Source of the DNA: Elephas maximus indicus
Lineage: Eukaryota > Chordata > Mammalia > Proboscidea > Elephantidae
Length of the DNA: 64,000 bases
Direction of reading: 5' to 3'
Assembly (NCBI RefSeq): GCF_024166365.1
Contig: NC_064820.1
Location: forward strand, 84,148,001-84,212,000
Shown: piece by piece, positions 11,524 to 22,541 of the stretch
How positions within the stretch are numbered: position 1 is the stretch's first letter
How the letters are laid out: each line of letters opens with the position of its first letter
The notes under the pieces: model-generated
What the model saw: only the letters and a program-made list of their open reading frames with translations
What the model was told of the DNA's origin: nothing
Database searches by the model: none
Made by a program: the position numbers and the translations under genes

Positions 11524-12776
11524 GTTGTCGTTGTTGTTAGGTGCCATCAAGTTGGTTCCAACTCATAGTGACCCTATGTACAACCGAACAAAACCCTGCC
11601 CAGTCCTGCACCATCCTCACAATTGTTGCTATGCTTGAGCCCATTGTTGCAGCCACTGTGTCACTCCATCTCTTTGAGGGTCTTCCTCTTTTTCGCTGAC
11701 CCTCTGTTTTACCAAGCATGATGTCCTTCTCCAGGGACAGATCACTCCTGATAATATGTCCGAAGTATGTGAGATGTAGTCTCACCATCCTTGCTTCTAA
11801 GGAGCATTCTGGATGCACTTCTTCCAAGACAGACTTGTTCATTCTTTTGGCAGTCCATAGTATATTCAATATTCTTTGCCAACACCACAATTCAAAGGCG
11901 TCAATTCTTCTGTCTTTCTTATTGTCCAGATTTCACGTGCACATGAGGTGATTAAAAACACCATGGCTTGGTTCAGGCGCACCTTAGCCCTCAAGGTGAC
12001 ATTTTCGCTTTTCAACACTTTAAAGAGGTCTTTTGCAACCGATATGCCCAATGCAAAGGGTCTTTTGATTTCTTGACTACTGCTTCCATGGATGTTGATT
12101 GTGGATCCAAGTAAAATAAAATCCTTGACAAACTCAATCTTTTTCCCATTTATCATGATGCTGCTTATTGGTCCCGTTGTGAGGATTTCTGTTTTCTTTA
12201 TGTCGAGCCGTAATCCATACTGAAGGCTGTGGTCTTTGATCTTCATCAGTAAGTGATTCAAGTTGTCTTCATTTTCAGCAAGCAAGGTTGTGTCATCTGC
12301 ATAACGCAGGCTGTTAATTAGTCTTCCTCCGATCCTGATGCCCTGTTGTTCTTCATATAGTGCAGCTTCTTGGATTATTTGCTCAGCATACAGACTGAAT
12401 AGGCATGGTGAAAGGATACAACCCTGACGCACACCTTTCCTGACTTTAAACCACTCAGTATCCCCCTGTTCTGTTCTAACCACTGCTTCTTTATCCATGT
12501 ACAGATTCCTCGTGAGCACAATTAAGTGTTCTGGAATTCCCATTCTCATAATGCTATCCATAATTTGTTATGATCCACATAGTTGAATGCCTTTGCATAA
12601 CCAATAAAACACAGATAAAAATCTTTCTGGTATCCTCTGCTTTCAGCCAGGATCCGTCTGACATCAGCAGAGGTTCCACGTTCTCTTCTAAATCCAGTTT
12701 GAATTTCTGACAGTTCCCTGTCAGTATTCTGCTGCAGCCACTTTTGAATGATCTTCAGCAAAATTTTATTAGTCAA
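11524..12776 (-). mobile_element. RTE LINE, 3' 1.25 kb with longest RT frame
   Basis: The 3' end is on the left (ttgttgttaggtgcc). A minus-strand frame at 11866-12561 (231 codons) holds RT block GVRQGCILSP and the intact catalytic YADD (residues 87-90), then the thumb-like part. The upstream frame 12546-12776 carries the motif-A region with its aspartates changed (YAKAFNYVDHNKL). 5'-truncated and frame-broken, so inactive. Confidence 0.88.
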
Positions 12777-12789
12777 GGATTTATAGTAA

Positions 12790-13150
12790 GCCCTGTGAAG
12801 GCCAACAATAAAGATTGTTCACTGAGTGTTGGGAATACCTGCTGCTGAAGGTTCACACCATCATCCCTCCTTGAGAATTGCCCTAGGCCATGGGAACTGC
12901 CCAGGCCTAGCCCAATCATACCCTGCCTGGCTGATAAGACAAAAAGTGTTGGCCCCACGGCTTCATTTAGGGGGCAACTCTGAAGAACTATCCAAGCTAT
13001 AGACCTCCTCACAGGATCATAGAACAGGCTGAGGCCTCGGTTGCAACTGCATTGTGAGTCAGCTTCTCCTTGTTTCCCAGTCTTGCCATCCTCACTTCCT
13101 CACAGGTGTATCTCCTGAGAGTTCCCTTTAATAAACCTCCTGCATGAAAC
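12790..13150 (+). mobile_element. LTR-like sequence with AATAAA
   Basis: A GC-richer block ending in 'tttaataaacctcctgcatg', with the poly(A) signal at 13130-13135. The order resembles the 3' half of an ERV LTR. Family and left boundary uncertain. Confidence 0.4.
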
Positions 13151-13398
13151 TCTTTCCAGATGGATTTAGTCAATGGAGTGCCACAGGAGAAGATCCAAGA
13201 GTAAGTTCAGATACTGTATTTATTTTTCTGCCTCCCTGCCCCCAAGGGTGCCTCTGGTTGACTTTGTCACTTGATCAAGCTAAGGTCATTACTGCTCTCA
13301 GAAATGGTGTGCTCTCAAATCGGTGTGCAAAAATTGACTCTTTCCTTCCAAGTTCTGGTAACATCTATCTCCCTCCTTTTGTCCACTCAGATGTGCTG

Positions 13399-13730
13399 GT
13401 GTTGTTAGCTGCTGTTGAGTTAGCCTCCAAGTCATGGTGACCACATGCACAACTGAATGAATGTTGCCCAGTCCTGCATCATCCACATGTCAGTTGAGAA
13501 TCAGACTGTTGTGATCCATAGGGTTTTTACTAACTATCAGAAGCAGAAAACCAGGCCTTTGTTTCTAGTCTATCTTAGTCTGTAAGCTCCACTGAAATAT
13601 GTTCAGCATCATGGAAACATGCAAACCTCCACTGACAGACAGATGGTAGCTGCACATGAGATGCACTGGCCAGGCATCGAACCCACATCTCCCACATGTA
13701 AGATGAGAATTCTACCACTAAACTACCCCA
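13399..13730 (-). mobile_element. Composite SINE: tRNA-Gly head, RTE-like body and tail
   Basis: Read on the minus strand: a tRNA-Gly-like 70-mer (13661-13730), a body related to the RTE 5' fragment at 2775-2955 ('gcttacagactaagatagac'), then the RTE 3' tail ending 'cagcagctaacaac'. This is a head different from the AfroSINE head. Confidence 0.65.
13661..13730 (-). repeat. tRNA-Gly-derived segment of the composite SINE
   Basis: Minus strand reads 'tagtttagtggtagaattct' and 'gggttcgatgcctggccag', matching A and B boxes of tRNA-Gly. The acceptor ends no longer pair well and it is fused to the SINE body, so not a functional tRNA gene. Confidence 0.65.
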
Positions 13731-14055
13731 CCTCACCCCCCTGAACATAGGGGTATGAAAACTCTACTGCTACTATCACTTGTGCTTCCCCTGCACCAGC
13801 CACATCTTTATAATTAGCCCCTCTTATAAATAAATCCTCCTCAAATGATCCAGGTTTGATTGTGCCACTTGGGACCAAGACTAATCTAACCCCCTCAAGT
13901 ACAAGAAGAAAGCTGCATTTCTCCATTGGTTCCTGCCTGCACCAGCAAAGTTTCAGCACAGGACAAAGAGGAAGCAAATAAATAATAATAGTATATATGA
14001 TATAATATCTAATACAAAACTATTGTAATAATAAAAATGACAACAACAACAATAA

Positions 14056-14223
14056 AAAACCAAACCCATTGCCGTCGAGTTGATTCTGATTCATAGAGAC
14101 CCCCGTAGAACAGAGTAGAACTACCCCATAGTGTTTCCCAGGAGTGGCTAGTGGATTCAAACTGATGGCCTTTTAACCTTTTAACCTTTGCTGAGCTCTT
14201 ACCTACTGCGCCACCAGTGCTCC
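14056..14223 (-). mobile_element. AfroSINE
   Basis: Reverse copy, 'ccaaacccattgccgtcgag' to 'ctgcgccaccagtgctcc'. Contains a small local duplication 'ttttaacctttt' in the head. Confidence 0.85.
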
Positions 14224-14467
14224 AATAACAATAGTAGCTAATATTTATTGAGTGCTTACTCTGTGCCAGACACTGTCAAATAAAAACAACAACAACAAAT
14301 TTGGACTTTATTCAAGAAATAAATAAATAAAGGAGAGACTTTATTCAAAAGAATTATCACAAGGCAGCGAAGAGATGTAATAAGTGGGAGGAGGACCATG
14401 GCAGTAGGGAGAACACTGACAAGACTTGCACGCTCTAAGGGTTAGGCAAAAAGGACTTTTCTTTTAT

Positions 14468-14642
14468 GTTGTTGTTAGTTGCCGTTTAGTTGATACCGAC
14501 TCATGGTGACCCCATGTGTGCACAGTAGAACTGTGTGCCACAGGGTTTTCAAGGCTGTGACCTATTTGGAAGCAGATCATCAGCCCTGTCTTCCAAGGTA
14601 CCTCTTGGAGGGTTCAAACCGCCAAAGTTTGTACCACTCAGA
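14468..14642 (-). mobile_element. AfroSINE, second subtype, head truncated
   Basis: 'gttgttagttgccgtttagt', 'gaccccatgtgtgcac', 'gggttcaaaccgccaaag'. Confidence 0.8.
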
Positions 14643-14698
14643 TACTTTTATAGGGAGGAGTAAACAAGGCTAGAAAGAACCCAGTGTGTGAAATAGGC

Positions 14699-15189
14699 TG
14701 TGATGGATTGAACTCTGTCCCCACAAAATGTGTGTCAACTTGGCTAGGCCATGATTCCCAGTATTGAGATTATCCACCATTTATCATCTGATGTGATTTT
14801 CCTATGTGTTGTAAATTCTACCTCTATGAGGTTAATGAGGCAGGATTAGAGGCAGTTATGTTAATGAGGCAGGACTTAATCTACAAGATTAGGTTGTATC
14901 AATTTTCTTTGTGGTATAAGGGAGAGAAGCCAGCAGAGAGACAAGGCAACTTCATGCCACCAAGAATGAAGAACTAGGACCCGGGCTCCTTGCTCTGAGA
15001 AGCTCCTAGACCAGGTGAAGATTGATGACAAGGACCTTCCCCCAGAGCTGACAGAGAGAGAAAGCCTTTCCCTGGAGCTGGCACCTGAATTCGGGCTTCT
15101 TACCTCCTAGGCTGTGAAAGTAAATTTCTCTTTGTTAAAGCCATCCACTTGTGGTATTTCTGTTACAATGGCACTAGATAACTAAAACA
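14699..15189 (-). mobile_element. MaLR-like LTR
   Basis: Reverse orientation: begins TGTGATGGATTGAACTCTG, ends 'cactagataactaaaaca'. Same family as 10742-11261. No clear target duplication. Confidence 0.8.
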
Positions 15190-15699
15190 TATGATGAAAG
15201 GGTGGCTAGGCTCAGTAGGATAATAGATTAAGGAATGTTTTACCCTGAGGCCAGCTCATTCTCAGGAGGAGCTATTAAGGAAAGGTTATATGATGGCTCA
15301 AGCTAAGGGCTGGCCAAAGTTTGGGGGCTTGGGGGAAAGAAAGACCTTTAAGCAAAGTTTGGTTAACAAGCATTTTGTTCCCATTGATCAGTGGGGAGAA
15401 TCAATTCAGGTAATCATTTATAAGACAAAGAATGGGAATTTGGAAGGTCTTTGTTTGGCCTGGTCATAGGTAAATAAGAGGTGGGATCCTTGAAATTTAT
15501 TGAAATCCTATGGGGAAGGGCGGTTGTTTGTAGTATGCCATTTTCTAGAACACAAAGCGTAGGGGGATTTTTTAACCATCCCTGTTTTCCAGGGAAAATT
15601 CAACATTGTTCGTAGTATCTAAGAATTTTACCTTCATTATCTTATATAAATTTCTAAACATATCTGCTATTTAAGTACACTATAGCAGAGTGGTTAAAG
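15190..15699. other. No recognised feature
   Basis: Unclassified sequence; no frame or repeat recognised. Confidence 0.5.
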
Positions 15700-15955
15700 C
15701 CAAAACAAAGACAGTTGCCATCAAGTAGAATCAGACTCATGGTGACCCCACATGATTCAGAGTAGAACTGCACTCAGGATTTTTAATGGCTGGTTGCCAT
15801 GAGTTGGAATCAATTCGATGGCTACTAACAACGACAACAATCTTATGGAAGTAGATCACCAGGCCTTTCTCCCGTGGCACCCCTGGGTGAACGTGAGCCA
15901 GCCAACCTTTCAGTTAGCAGCTGAGAGCAGACTGTTTGCACCACGCAGAGGCCTC
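15700..15955 (-). mobile_element. AfroSINE with an internal opposite-strand SINE tail
   Basis: Reverse second-subtype SINE. Between 'ttttaatggctg' and 'tatggaagtagatcacc' sits about 50 bases in + orientation ('gagttggaatcaattcgatg', then 'ctaacaacgacaacaa'). Confidence 0.75.
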
Positions 15956-15989
15956 AGCAGAGTGTCTAAAGGAGTGCTAATGAGACAAA

Positions 15990-16250
15990 GGTGGGCAAGT
16001 TACCTCACTTTCCTCCTTGTAAAATGGGATTAGTAATTGTCCTGACCTCATAGGGTTGTTGTGAGAGTTAAAAAAGTTAATACGTGCAAAATGCTTACAA
16101 CAGCTTCTGGCAAGTAGTGAGTATTTGGTAAATGTTAGCTATTATTACTATTATTCCCATTTTTCAAGTGAGGGTGCTGAGGCACTAGGAGGTTAAGTAA
16201 TTTACCCAGGTAAATACAGATTAAAACCTACCCAGATCTACTCTCCTTAC
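15990..16250. repeat. MIR pair, head to head
   Basis: A + copy (15990-16145: 'gacctcatagggttgttgtg', 'gagtatttggtaaatgttag') is followed by a reverse copy (16150-16250: 'cccatttttcaagtgaggg', 'aagtaatttacccagg'). Confidence 0.7.
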
Positions 16251-16697
16251 TGCTCTCCCAAGTAGTGGGGAAAAAAATAAAGAGGAAGGAAAGTTAGACA
16301 AAACTGTGATAGATTTTCCAGAGTTACTGCCTCCATTTCAAGAAAAAGAGGAAGAAATGGAATCACTTTTTCTCTAACCTGACAGCTATCAAGGCAGTGG
16401 CAGAAAGAAAACATCCTTTTCTCCTAGAATTAGCATCTCACTGCCTGCAGTGACTGCCTGTGGTCACCCCAGGCTGACACTGGGGCAGTAGCCCAAAGCC
16501 CCCACTTACCTCCCAAATTTTTCCCCAGAATCTCCCCAGTATGGCCAGTCATTATTTTTAGGTGAAATAAGGCTGCAAAAGTCTACAAAACTGTTGTAAT
16601 TTTTCCTTTGCTAGACCAGTTAGCAAGAGTTCCCTAACTAGGTTATTATTGTGTTGTTGTTGTCATTAATATTACAAAACCAAATCAGTTGCTATGG
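16251..16697. other. No recognised feature
   Basis: Ordinary single-copy-looking sequence; nothing identified. Confidence 0.5.
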
Positions 16698-16845
16698 ACC
16701 CAAAAGGTTGGTTTGAACTGTCTCAAAAGACAAACGCGGCAATCTGATTTTGTGAGGTTATATAGCCTTAAAAACTATGGAGCAGTTCTACTCTGCACAC
16801 GGGGTAGCCATGGGTCGAAATCAACTCAATGGACAACAACATAAA
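16698..16845 (+). mobile_element. AfroSINE, head truncated
   Basis: 'aaaaggttggtttgaactgt' to 'cgaaatcaactcaatggaca'. Confidence 0.8.
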
Positions 16846-16895
16846 GGTAGGTAGGTAGGTAAGTAAATGATACACAGAGAGAGAGACAGATAGAT
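16846..16895. repeat. GTAG/GATA-type microsatellite, first part
   Basis: GTAG repeats, then GA and GATA units. The tract resumes at 17030-17073 and 18366-18433, so it was split by later insertions. Confidence 0.75.
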
Positions 16896-17030
16896 GTTGT
16901 TGTTAGCTACTGTTGAGTTGGTTCCGACTCATAGCAAGTCTCAGGAAGGAGTAGAACTGCTCCATAGGGTTTCAAGGAGTGGCTGGTGGATTTGAACTGC
17001 CAACCTTTTGGTTAGCATCCAAGCTCTAGA
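16896..17030 (-). mobile_element. AfroSINE in the microsatellite
   Basis: 'tgttgttgttagctactgtt' to 'ttttggttagcatccaagct'. GATAGAT-type sequence on both sides fits a target duplication in the repeat. Confidence 0.8.
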
Positions 17031-17073
17031 TAGACAGATAGATAAACAGACAGAGAGACAGAGATAAATGGAT
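17031..17073. repeat. GATA/GACA microsatellite, middle part
   Basis: GATA, GACA and GAGA units between the SINE and the RTE. Confidence 0.75.
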
Positions 17074-17091
17074 GTTGTTCATTCCAACTCA

Positions 17092-18363
17092 TGTTGTTGT
17101 TAGGTGCCATCAAGTTTGTTCCAACTCATAGTGACCCTATGTACAAAAGAATGAAACACTGAAACACTGCCCGGTCCTGGGCCATCCTCACAATCGTTGC
17201 TATGTTTCAGCCAATTGTTGCAGCCACTGTGTTAGTCTATCTCGTCAAGGGTCTTTCTCTTTTTTGCTGACCCTCTACCTTACCAAGCATAATGTCCAGA
17301 GACTGGTCTCTTCCGATAACATTTCCAAAGTATGTGAGACGAAGTTTCGCCACCCTTGCTTCCAAGGAGCACTCTGGCTGTATTTCTTCCAAGACAGACT
17401 TGTTCGTTCTTCTGGCCGTCCGTGGTATATTCAACATTCTTTGGTAACACCATAATTCAAAGGCATCAATTCTTCTGTCTTCCTTATTCATTGTCCAGCT
17501 TTCCATGCATATGAGGCGATCGAAAATATTATGGCTTAGGTCAGGCGCATCTTAGTCCTCAAAGGAACATCTTTACTTTTTAACACTTTAAACAGGTCTT
17601 CTGCAGCAAATTTGCCCAATGCTATACATCATTTGATTTTCTGACTGCCGCTTCTTTGGCATTGATTGTGGATCCAAGTAAAATGAAATCCTTGATAATG
17701 TCAATCCTTTCTCCATTTGTTATTATGTTGCTTTTTGGTCCAGTTTTGAGGATTTTTGTTTTATGTTGAGGTGTAATCCATACTGAAAGTTGTAGTCTTT
17801 GATCTTCATTGTGTGCTTCAAGACCTCTTCATTTTCACAAAGCAATCGCATAATATCATTAATATCACACACAAGTAAAATTTTACTGAAGAGTATTCAA
17901 AAGCAGTTGCAGCAGTGTATTAACAGGTAACTGCCAGAAATTCAAACTGGATTCAGAAGAGGGCACAGAATGGAGGATATCATTGCTGACATCAGATGGA
18001 TCCTGGCTGACAGTAGAGAATACCAGAAAGATGTTTAACTGTGTTTTATTGACTATGCAAAGGCATTTGACTGTGTGGATCATAACAAATTATGGATAAC
18101 ATTGCGAAGAATGGAAATTCCAGAACACTTAATCGTGCTCCTGAGGAATCTGTACATAGACCAAAAGGCAGTCGTTCGAACAGAGCAAGGGGATATTGCA
18201 TGGTTTGAAATCAAGAAAGGTGTGTGCCAGGATTGTATTCTTTCACTATACTTATTCAATCTGAATGCTGAACAAATAACCTGAGATGCTGGGCTATATG
18301 AAGAACACGACATCAGAACTGCTAGAAGACTCATTAACAACATGCGTTACACAGATGACACAA
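17092..18363. mobile_element. RTE LINE with twin-priming inversion
   Basis: 17092-17846 is the 3' part in minus orientation. 17849-18363 is an upstream RT part in plus orientation (frame 18075-18284 with HNKLWITLRRMEIPEHLIV). The plus part ends at the catalytic motif 'cagatgacacaa' and the minus part begins with the bases that follow it in the other RTE copies, so nothing is lost. This is the arrangement expected from twin priming. Inactive. Confidence 0.85.
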
Positions 18364-18365
18364 GT

Positions 18366-18433
18366 GAAAGGTAGATTAAATAGATTAGACAGATGATAGA
18401 TAGATAAGATAGATTAGAGAGATAGACAGATAG
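18366..18433. repeat. GATA/GATTA-type microsatellite, last part
   Basis: Imperfect GATA and GATTA units right of the inverted RTE. Confidence 0.7.
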
Positions 18434-18880
18434 TCGTTGATTAGACTTTGACTCATGGTGACCTTATGTACAATAGAACAAAATATTACCTAGTCCTGCA
18501 TCATCCTCATAATCCATCGTTGTGGCTATAGTGCCAAACTATCTAATAGAGCGTCCCCTCACCCCCTCTGGCCTCTACTTTACCAAACATGATGTCCTCC
18601 TCTAGCAACTGATCCCTTCTGATGATGTGTCCAAAGCAAACAAGTCAAACAATGTTCTGTTGTGATCCACATATTTTCATTAACTAATTTTTGGAAGTAT
18701 ATCACCAGGCCTTTCTTCCTAGTCTTAGTCTGGAAGCTCTACCAAAATCTGTTCACCATGGGTGACCCTGCTGGTGTTTCAAATACTGGTGGCATAGCTT
18801 CCAGCATCACAACAGCACACTAGCCACCACAGTATGGCAAACTGACAGACTTACTGGTGGCCAGTCCCAGTGTATCAGGG
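18434..18880 (-). mobile_element. Internally deleted RTE (tail plus 5' block)
   Basis: The RTE 3' region in reverse (18434-18650) joins directly to the RTE 5' block in reverse ('gtcttagtctggaagctct', 'catagcttccagcatcacaa'). RT is missing. Same plan as the body of the composite SINE at 13399. Confidence 0.65.
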
Positions 18881-19187
18881 GCCAATTGTGTAACCGGGAA
18901 TTCTCCAAATCAACTGCCATTAGAACATGTTTATTTTAAAATCAGCTATAAAAAGTACGAACTTGAAGTTTACATATACATAATTCAACAGCACCAAAAC
19001 AACTGTTTACAACCTAACCAAAGGAAGATATTTTAGGAAGAATTATTTTTATCACTGACAGTATTTAAAATTGCCAACATAATCAGTTTTTATTTTGGTT
19101 TTAAAATTCTTTACAGGCAATACCCCATTATTGCTTGCACTCAGGGCAGACAACTTCCACCAATCCACTTAGTGTGATAATGGCATA
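18881..19187. other. No recognised feature
   Basis: AT-rich sequence without identifiable gene or repeat. Confidence 0.5.
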
Positions 19188-19757
19188 TGGTCACAGATTG
19201 AATTGTGTCCCCCAAAAATATGTTTCAGCTTGGTTAGGCCATGATTACCAGTTTTGTGTGGTTGTCCTCCCTGTTGTGATTGTAATTTTCGTATGTGTTG
19301 TAAATCCTAATCTCTGGCTGCGATTAATGAGGCAAGATTAAATTATGTTAAAGAGGATTAGGGTGGGATTATAATGCCCTTACTAAGGTCATACCCCTAA
19401 TCCAATGTAAAGGGAGTTACCGTGGGGTGTGGCCTGCACCACCTTTTATCCTACAAGAGATAAAAGGAAAGGGAAAGGAGCAGAGAGTAGGGGGACTTCA
19501 TACAACCAAGAAAGCAGCACTGGGAGCACAGCACATCCTTTGGACTCAGGTCCCTGCACAGAGAAGCTCCTAGTCCAGGGGAAGACTGATGACAAGGACC
19601 ACTTTCCAGAGCTGACAGAGAGAAAGCTTTCCTCTGGTGCTGACGCCCTGAATTTGGACTTGTAGCTTTCTAGACTGTGACAGAATAAATTTCTCTTTGA
19701 TAAGACATCCATCCACTTGTGATATTTCTGTTATAGCAGCACTAGATGACTAAGACG
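19188..19757 (-). mobile_element. MaLR-like LTR
   Basis: Reverse orientation: 'agattgaattgtgtccccca' to 'gcactagatgactaagac'. Same family as the other four. No clear target duplication. Confidence 0.8.
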
Positions 19758-20304
19758 GTAGGCAAATGTCCTTATTCTTGATTGATGCATGTTCAAGTAT
19801 TTAGGGGGAAGTAGCATATCTATGGTGTGACTGATAAGACAAATATGGCAAAATGTTAAAAACTGTTGATTGTAGGTAGTGATCACTGTACTATTTATTC
19901 AATTATTATTAAATTTTTCATAATAAAAAATTGTAAAAAGCTCCACTTTTACCCTTTGGCAAATTCAAAGAGAAAAACTTACATACACATTTATATTATT
20001 ATTTTTTATTATATATTTGGTTTTTCTCAATAATTTTTAGTATATATATTTTTAATCAAACAAAAAGAGAAGTTTGAATTCTTAAACGAGGAATTGTCAT
20101 TTTCCTATTTCTGAAATTCCCCAGTTAATTCAGTGATAACCTTCTATAATTTTTGAAATACTGTCTATTTGTATTAAAACAATATTATGCTTAAAATTTT
20201 ATTAATGCAATTTTCTTATCTTGAATAGTGCCCCAGTTGGCTGCTGAAATGATCAATCTATTCCACTTCATATCTACTCAATTTCATTCCACTATTGCCC
20301 ATGC
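19758..20304. other. No recognised feature, AT-rich
   Basis: Very AT-rich, including TA/TTT tracts at 19995-20060. Nothing identified. Confidence 0.5.
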
Positions 20305-20475
20305 GGAAGCCCTGGTGCCTAGTAGTTGAGAGTTACAGCTGGTAACTAAAAGGTCGGCAATTGGAATCTATCAGGCATGCCTTGGAACACAATGGAGGCA
20401 GTTCTACTCTGTCCTACAGGGTTGCTACGAGTCGGAATCGACTCGATGGCAATGGGTTTGGTTTTTTTTGTTTTA
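20305..20475 (+). mobile_element. AfroSINE
   Basis: 'aagccctggtgcctagtagt' to 'gtcggaatcgactcgatggc'. Tail is near consensus. Confidence 0.85.
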
Positions 20476-20489
20476 CTGCCTATGCAATA

Positions 20490-21230
20490 CTTCTGCCTCT
20501 GACCTCCACTATCAGATCTTGGTCAGATCTCCAGTTAAAGGACATAGTCCTCCAGACTGCCAAGTTTGCCCAAGACTTCAGATCTCAGCCACAAGCTTGG
20601 GGAACCTCACAACACCTCACTTCTGACCTGCTGGCTACAAATCCACAGATTTCCTCAACTCCACCCCCAGGATGCAAGTCTTAAGCTTGGGGGTTCCCAG
20701 AGCTCCCCTCATTTCTGATCTGCTGGCTCCCACTACTCGCTTTGGCTTGATAATTTGCTAGAACAACTCACAGAATTCATGGAAAGCTCTATACTTCCAA
20801 TTTCATTATAAGAAAAAGGATACAAATGAAGAGGCACGTAGGGCACAGTCTGGGAGAGTTCCTAATGTGGGACTTCCACATCTAAAAAGGGACACGCTTA
20901 CCCTCCCACAGCATTGCACTGATAGCTCTCTCACCAAGCCCATGGAGCTTCCATACCCAGTGCCTTTATGGAGGCCTCATTATGTAGGCATGATTGATTG
21001 AGTCAGATTGCCTTCGCTCCCCTGAGGTTGGACTCATTTCACATATTGAGTGTTTCTGGCCTGGTTAGCCCCCAACAAAAAGCACCTCATTAGTATAAAT
21101 GCTCTGGTGCGGTCTGGAGGCTTCACCAAAGACACTTCAAACACTGAGGAAATTCCAAGGTTTTAGAGATTATTTCTCAGGAACCAAGGAGAAACACCAA
21201 ATTCTTTGGGTAAAGTTAATAGTAGACCCC
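20490..21230. mobile_element. LTR-like old retroviral sequence
   Basis: 'gataatttgctagaacaact', 'cacagaattcatggaaag', 'tttatggaggcctcattatg' and 'taggcatgattgattgagtc' recall an ERV LTR found across mammals. Exact family not certain. Confidence 0.45.
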
Positions 21231-21367
21231 ACAGATGCATAACTAATTTCATAGCGTGGTATTGTCTATAGGTTCAAACTTTGAAAAGGCCTTTCTTTAT
21301 CTATTTGGCATGGGTAACAATGTTTAAAACTCAGTTCAAATGTTTTCCACTTCAGGATTTTTTTATA

Positions 21368-21578
21368 TGTTGTTGTTGTTGTTGTTAAGTGTCCTGGAGT
21401 CAATTTTGACTCATAGTGACCCCATGTGACAAAGTAGGGCTGCCCTATAGGGTTTTCTAGGCTGTTATCTCTACAGAAGCAGGCCACAAGGTCTTTCTCC
21501 TGTGGAGCCAATGGTGGGTTCAAACCACCAAACTGTCAGTTAGCAGGTGAGCATGTAACCATTGCACCACCAGGGCTC
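21368..21578 (-). mobile_element. AfroSINE, full length
   Basis: 'gttgttaagtgtcctggagt' to 'gcaccaccagggctcc'. Contains the long-form middle block. Confidence 0.85.
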
Positions 21579-21925
21579 CTTATTTATTTTGTTACATTAA
21601 TTTAAAAACCAATTAAACTTACTTTTTTAAATTAAAACATACCCAGGATTTTTAGAAAAAGTTAAGTTCCAGAATGTAAAATATAAGTATTTATTACTAG
21701 AACCTCCAGGTGTGTCAGTAAATTCTGTTACGATGGGCTTCTGGTATACTAATTTTTTGGTATAATTCTTAATATTACCACAATAGTGATGGTTAAGAAA
21801 TCCTTCCACTCTTTCATGTTCCAAAGATCCACCCCCTCCCATATGACTTAGATAAGACTCACTGATACACCCCTTATTTACTTATGACAAAGCCAGACAC
21901 CCCAGACGAACCACACACCAGAGCC

Positions 21926-22136
21926 AGTAAAACCAGCTGCTGCTGGATCAGTTCCAACTCGTGGCGACCCCGTGTGTGTCAGAGTGGAACTGTGCTCCAT
22001 AGTGTTTTTCAATGGCTGATTTTTCTCACAGAGACCACCAGGCCTTTCTTTTGAGGTGCTTCTGGGTGAACTTGAACCCCCAACCTTCTGGTTAGCAGCC
22101 AAACACTTTAATCCTGTGCTTCACGCAAGAGAGCCT
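21926..22136 (-). mobile_element. AfroSINE, second subtype, full length
   Basis: 'tgctggatcagttccaactc', 'gaccccgtgtgtgtcagagt', 'aacttgaacccccaacctt', decayed head. Confidence 0.85.
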
Positions 22137-22369
22137 CCAAATTCCCATTCTTTGCCTCATAAATGATTAGCTAAACTGCTTGAATCCACTGATCAAAAGG
22201 CTTGTTGGTCAAACTATTTAAATTTCTCTCCTTCCCCCAGGTCTCAGAACCTTGGCTAGCACGCAACCCCTCCTTATTAGTTCCACCTGAGAATAGGCTT
22301 CCCCACCCCAGGTTCTTTCTAACCTCCCTGGGTGAGAGGTTGGCAGTGAGAACCCACCCAGACAGAGGC

Positions 22370-22541
22370 TTCTTAGAAGAAAGGCCTGGTGATCGGCTTC
22401 GCAAAGGTCACGGCTTTGGAAACCCTGTGGGGTGCAGTTCTACTACGCACAGTTCTGCTATGGGATTGCCATGAGCCATAATCAACTCAATGGCAACTGG
22501 TTTGCTTTGGTTTTAATTAAAACAAACAAACAAACAAACAA
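22370..22541 (+). mobile_element. AfroSINE fragment with (AAAC)n tail
   Basis: 'gaagaaaggcctggtgatc' to 'aatcaactcaatggcaactg', then an AAAC tract at 22523-22541. Confidence 0.8.

Noticed and set aside
11866..12561. Active reverse transcriptase gene
   Set aside because: The YADD motif is intact, but the copy is 5'-truncated, motif A is altered and frames are broken.
13661..13730. Functional tRNA-Gly gene
   Set aside because: A and B boxes are visible, but the acceptor stem does not pair well and the segment is joined to a SINE body.
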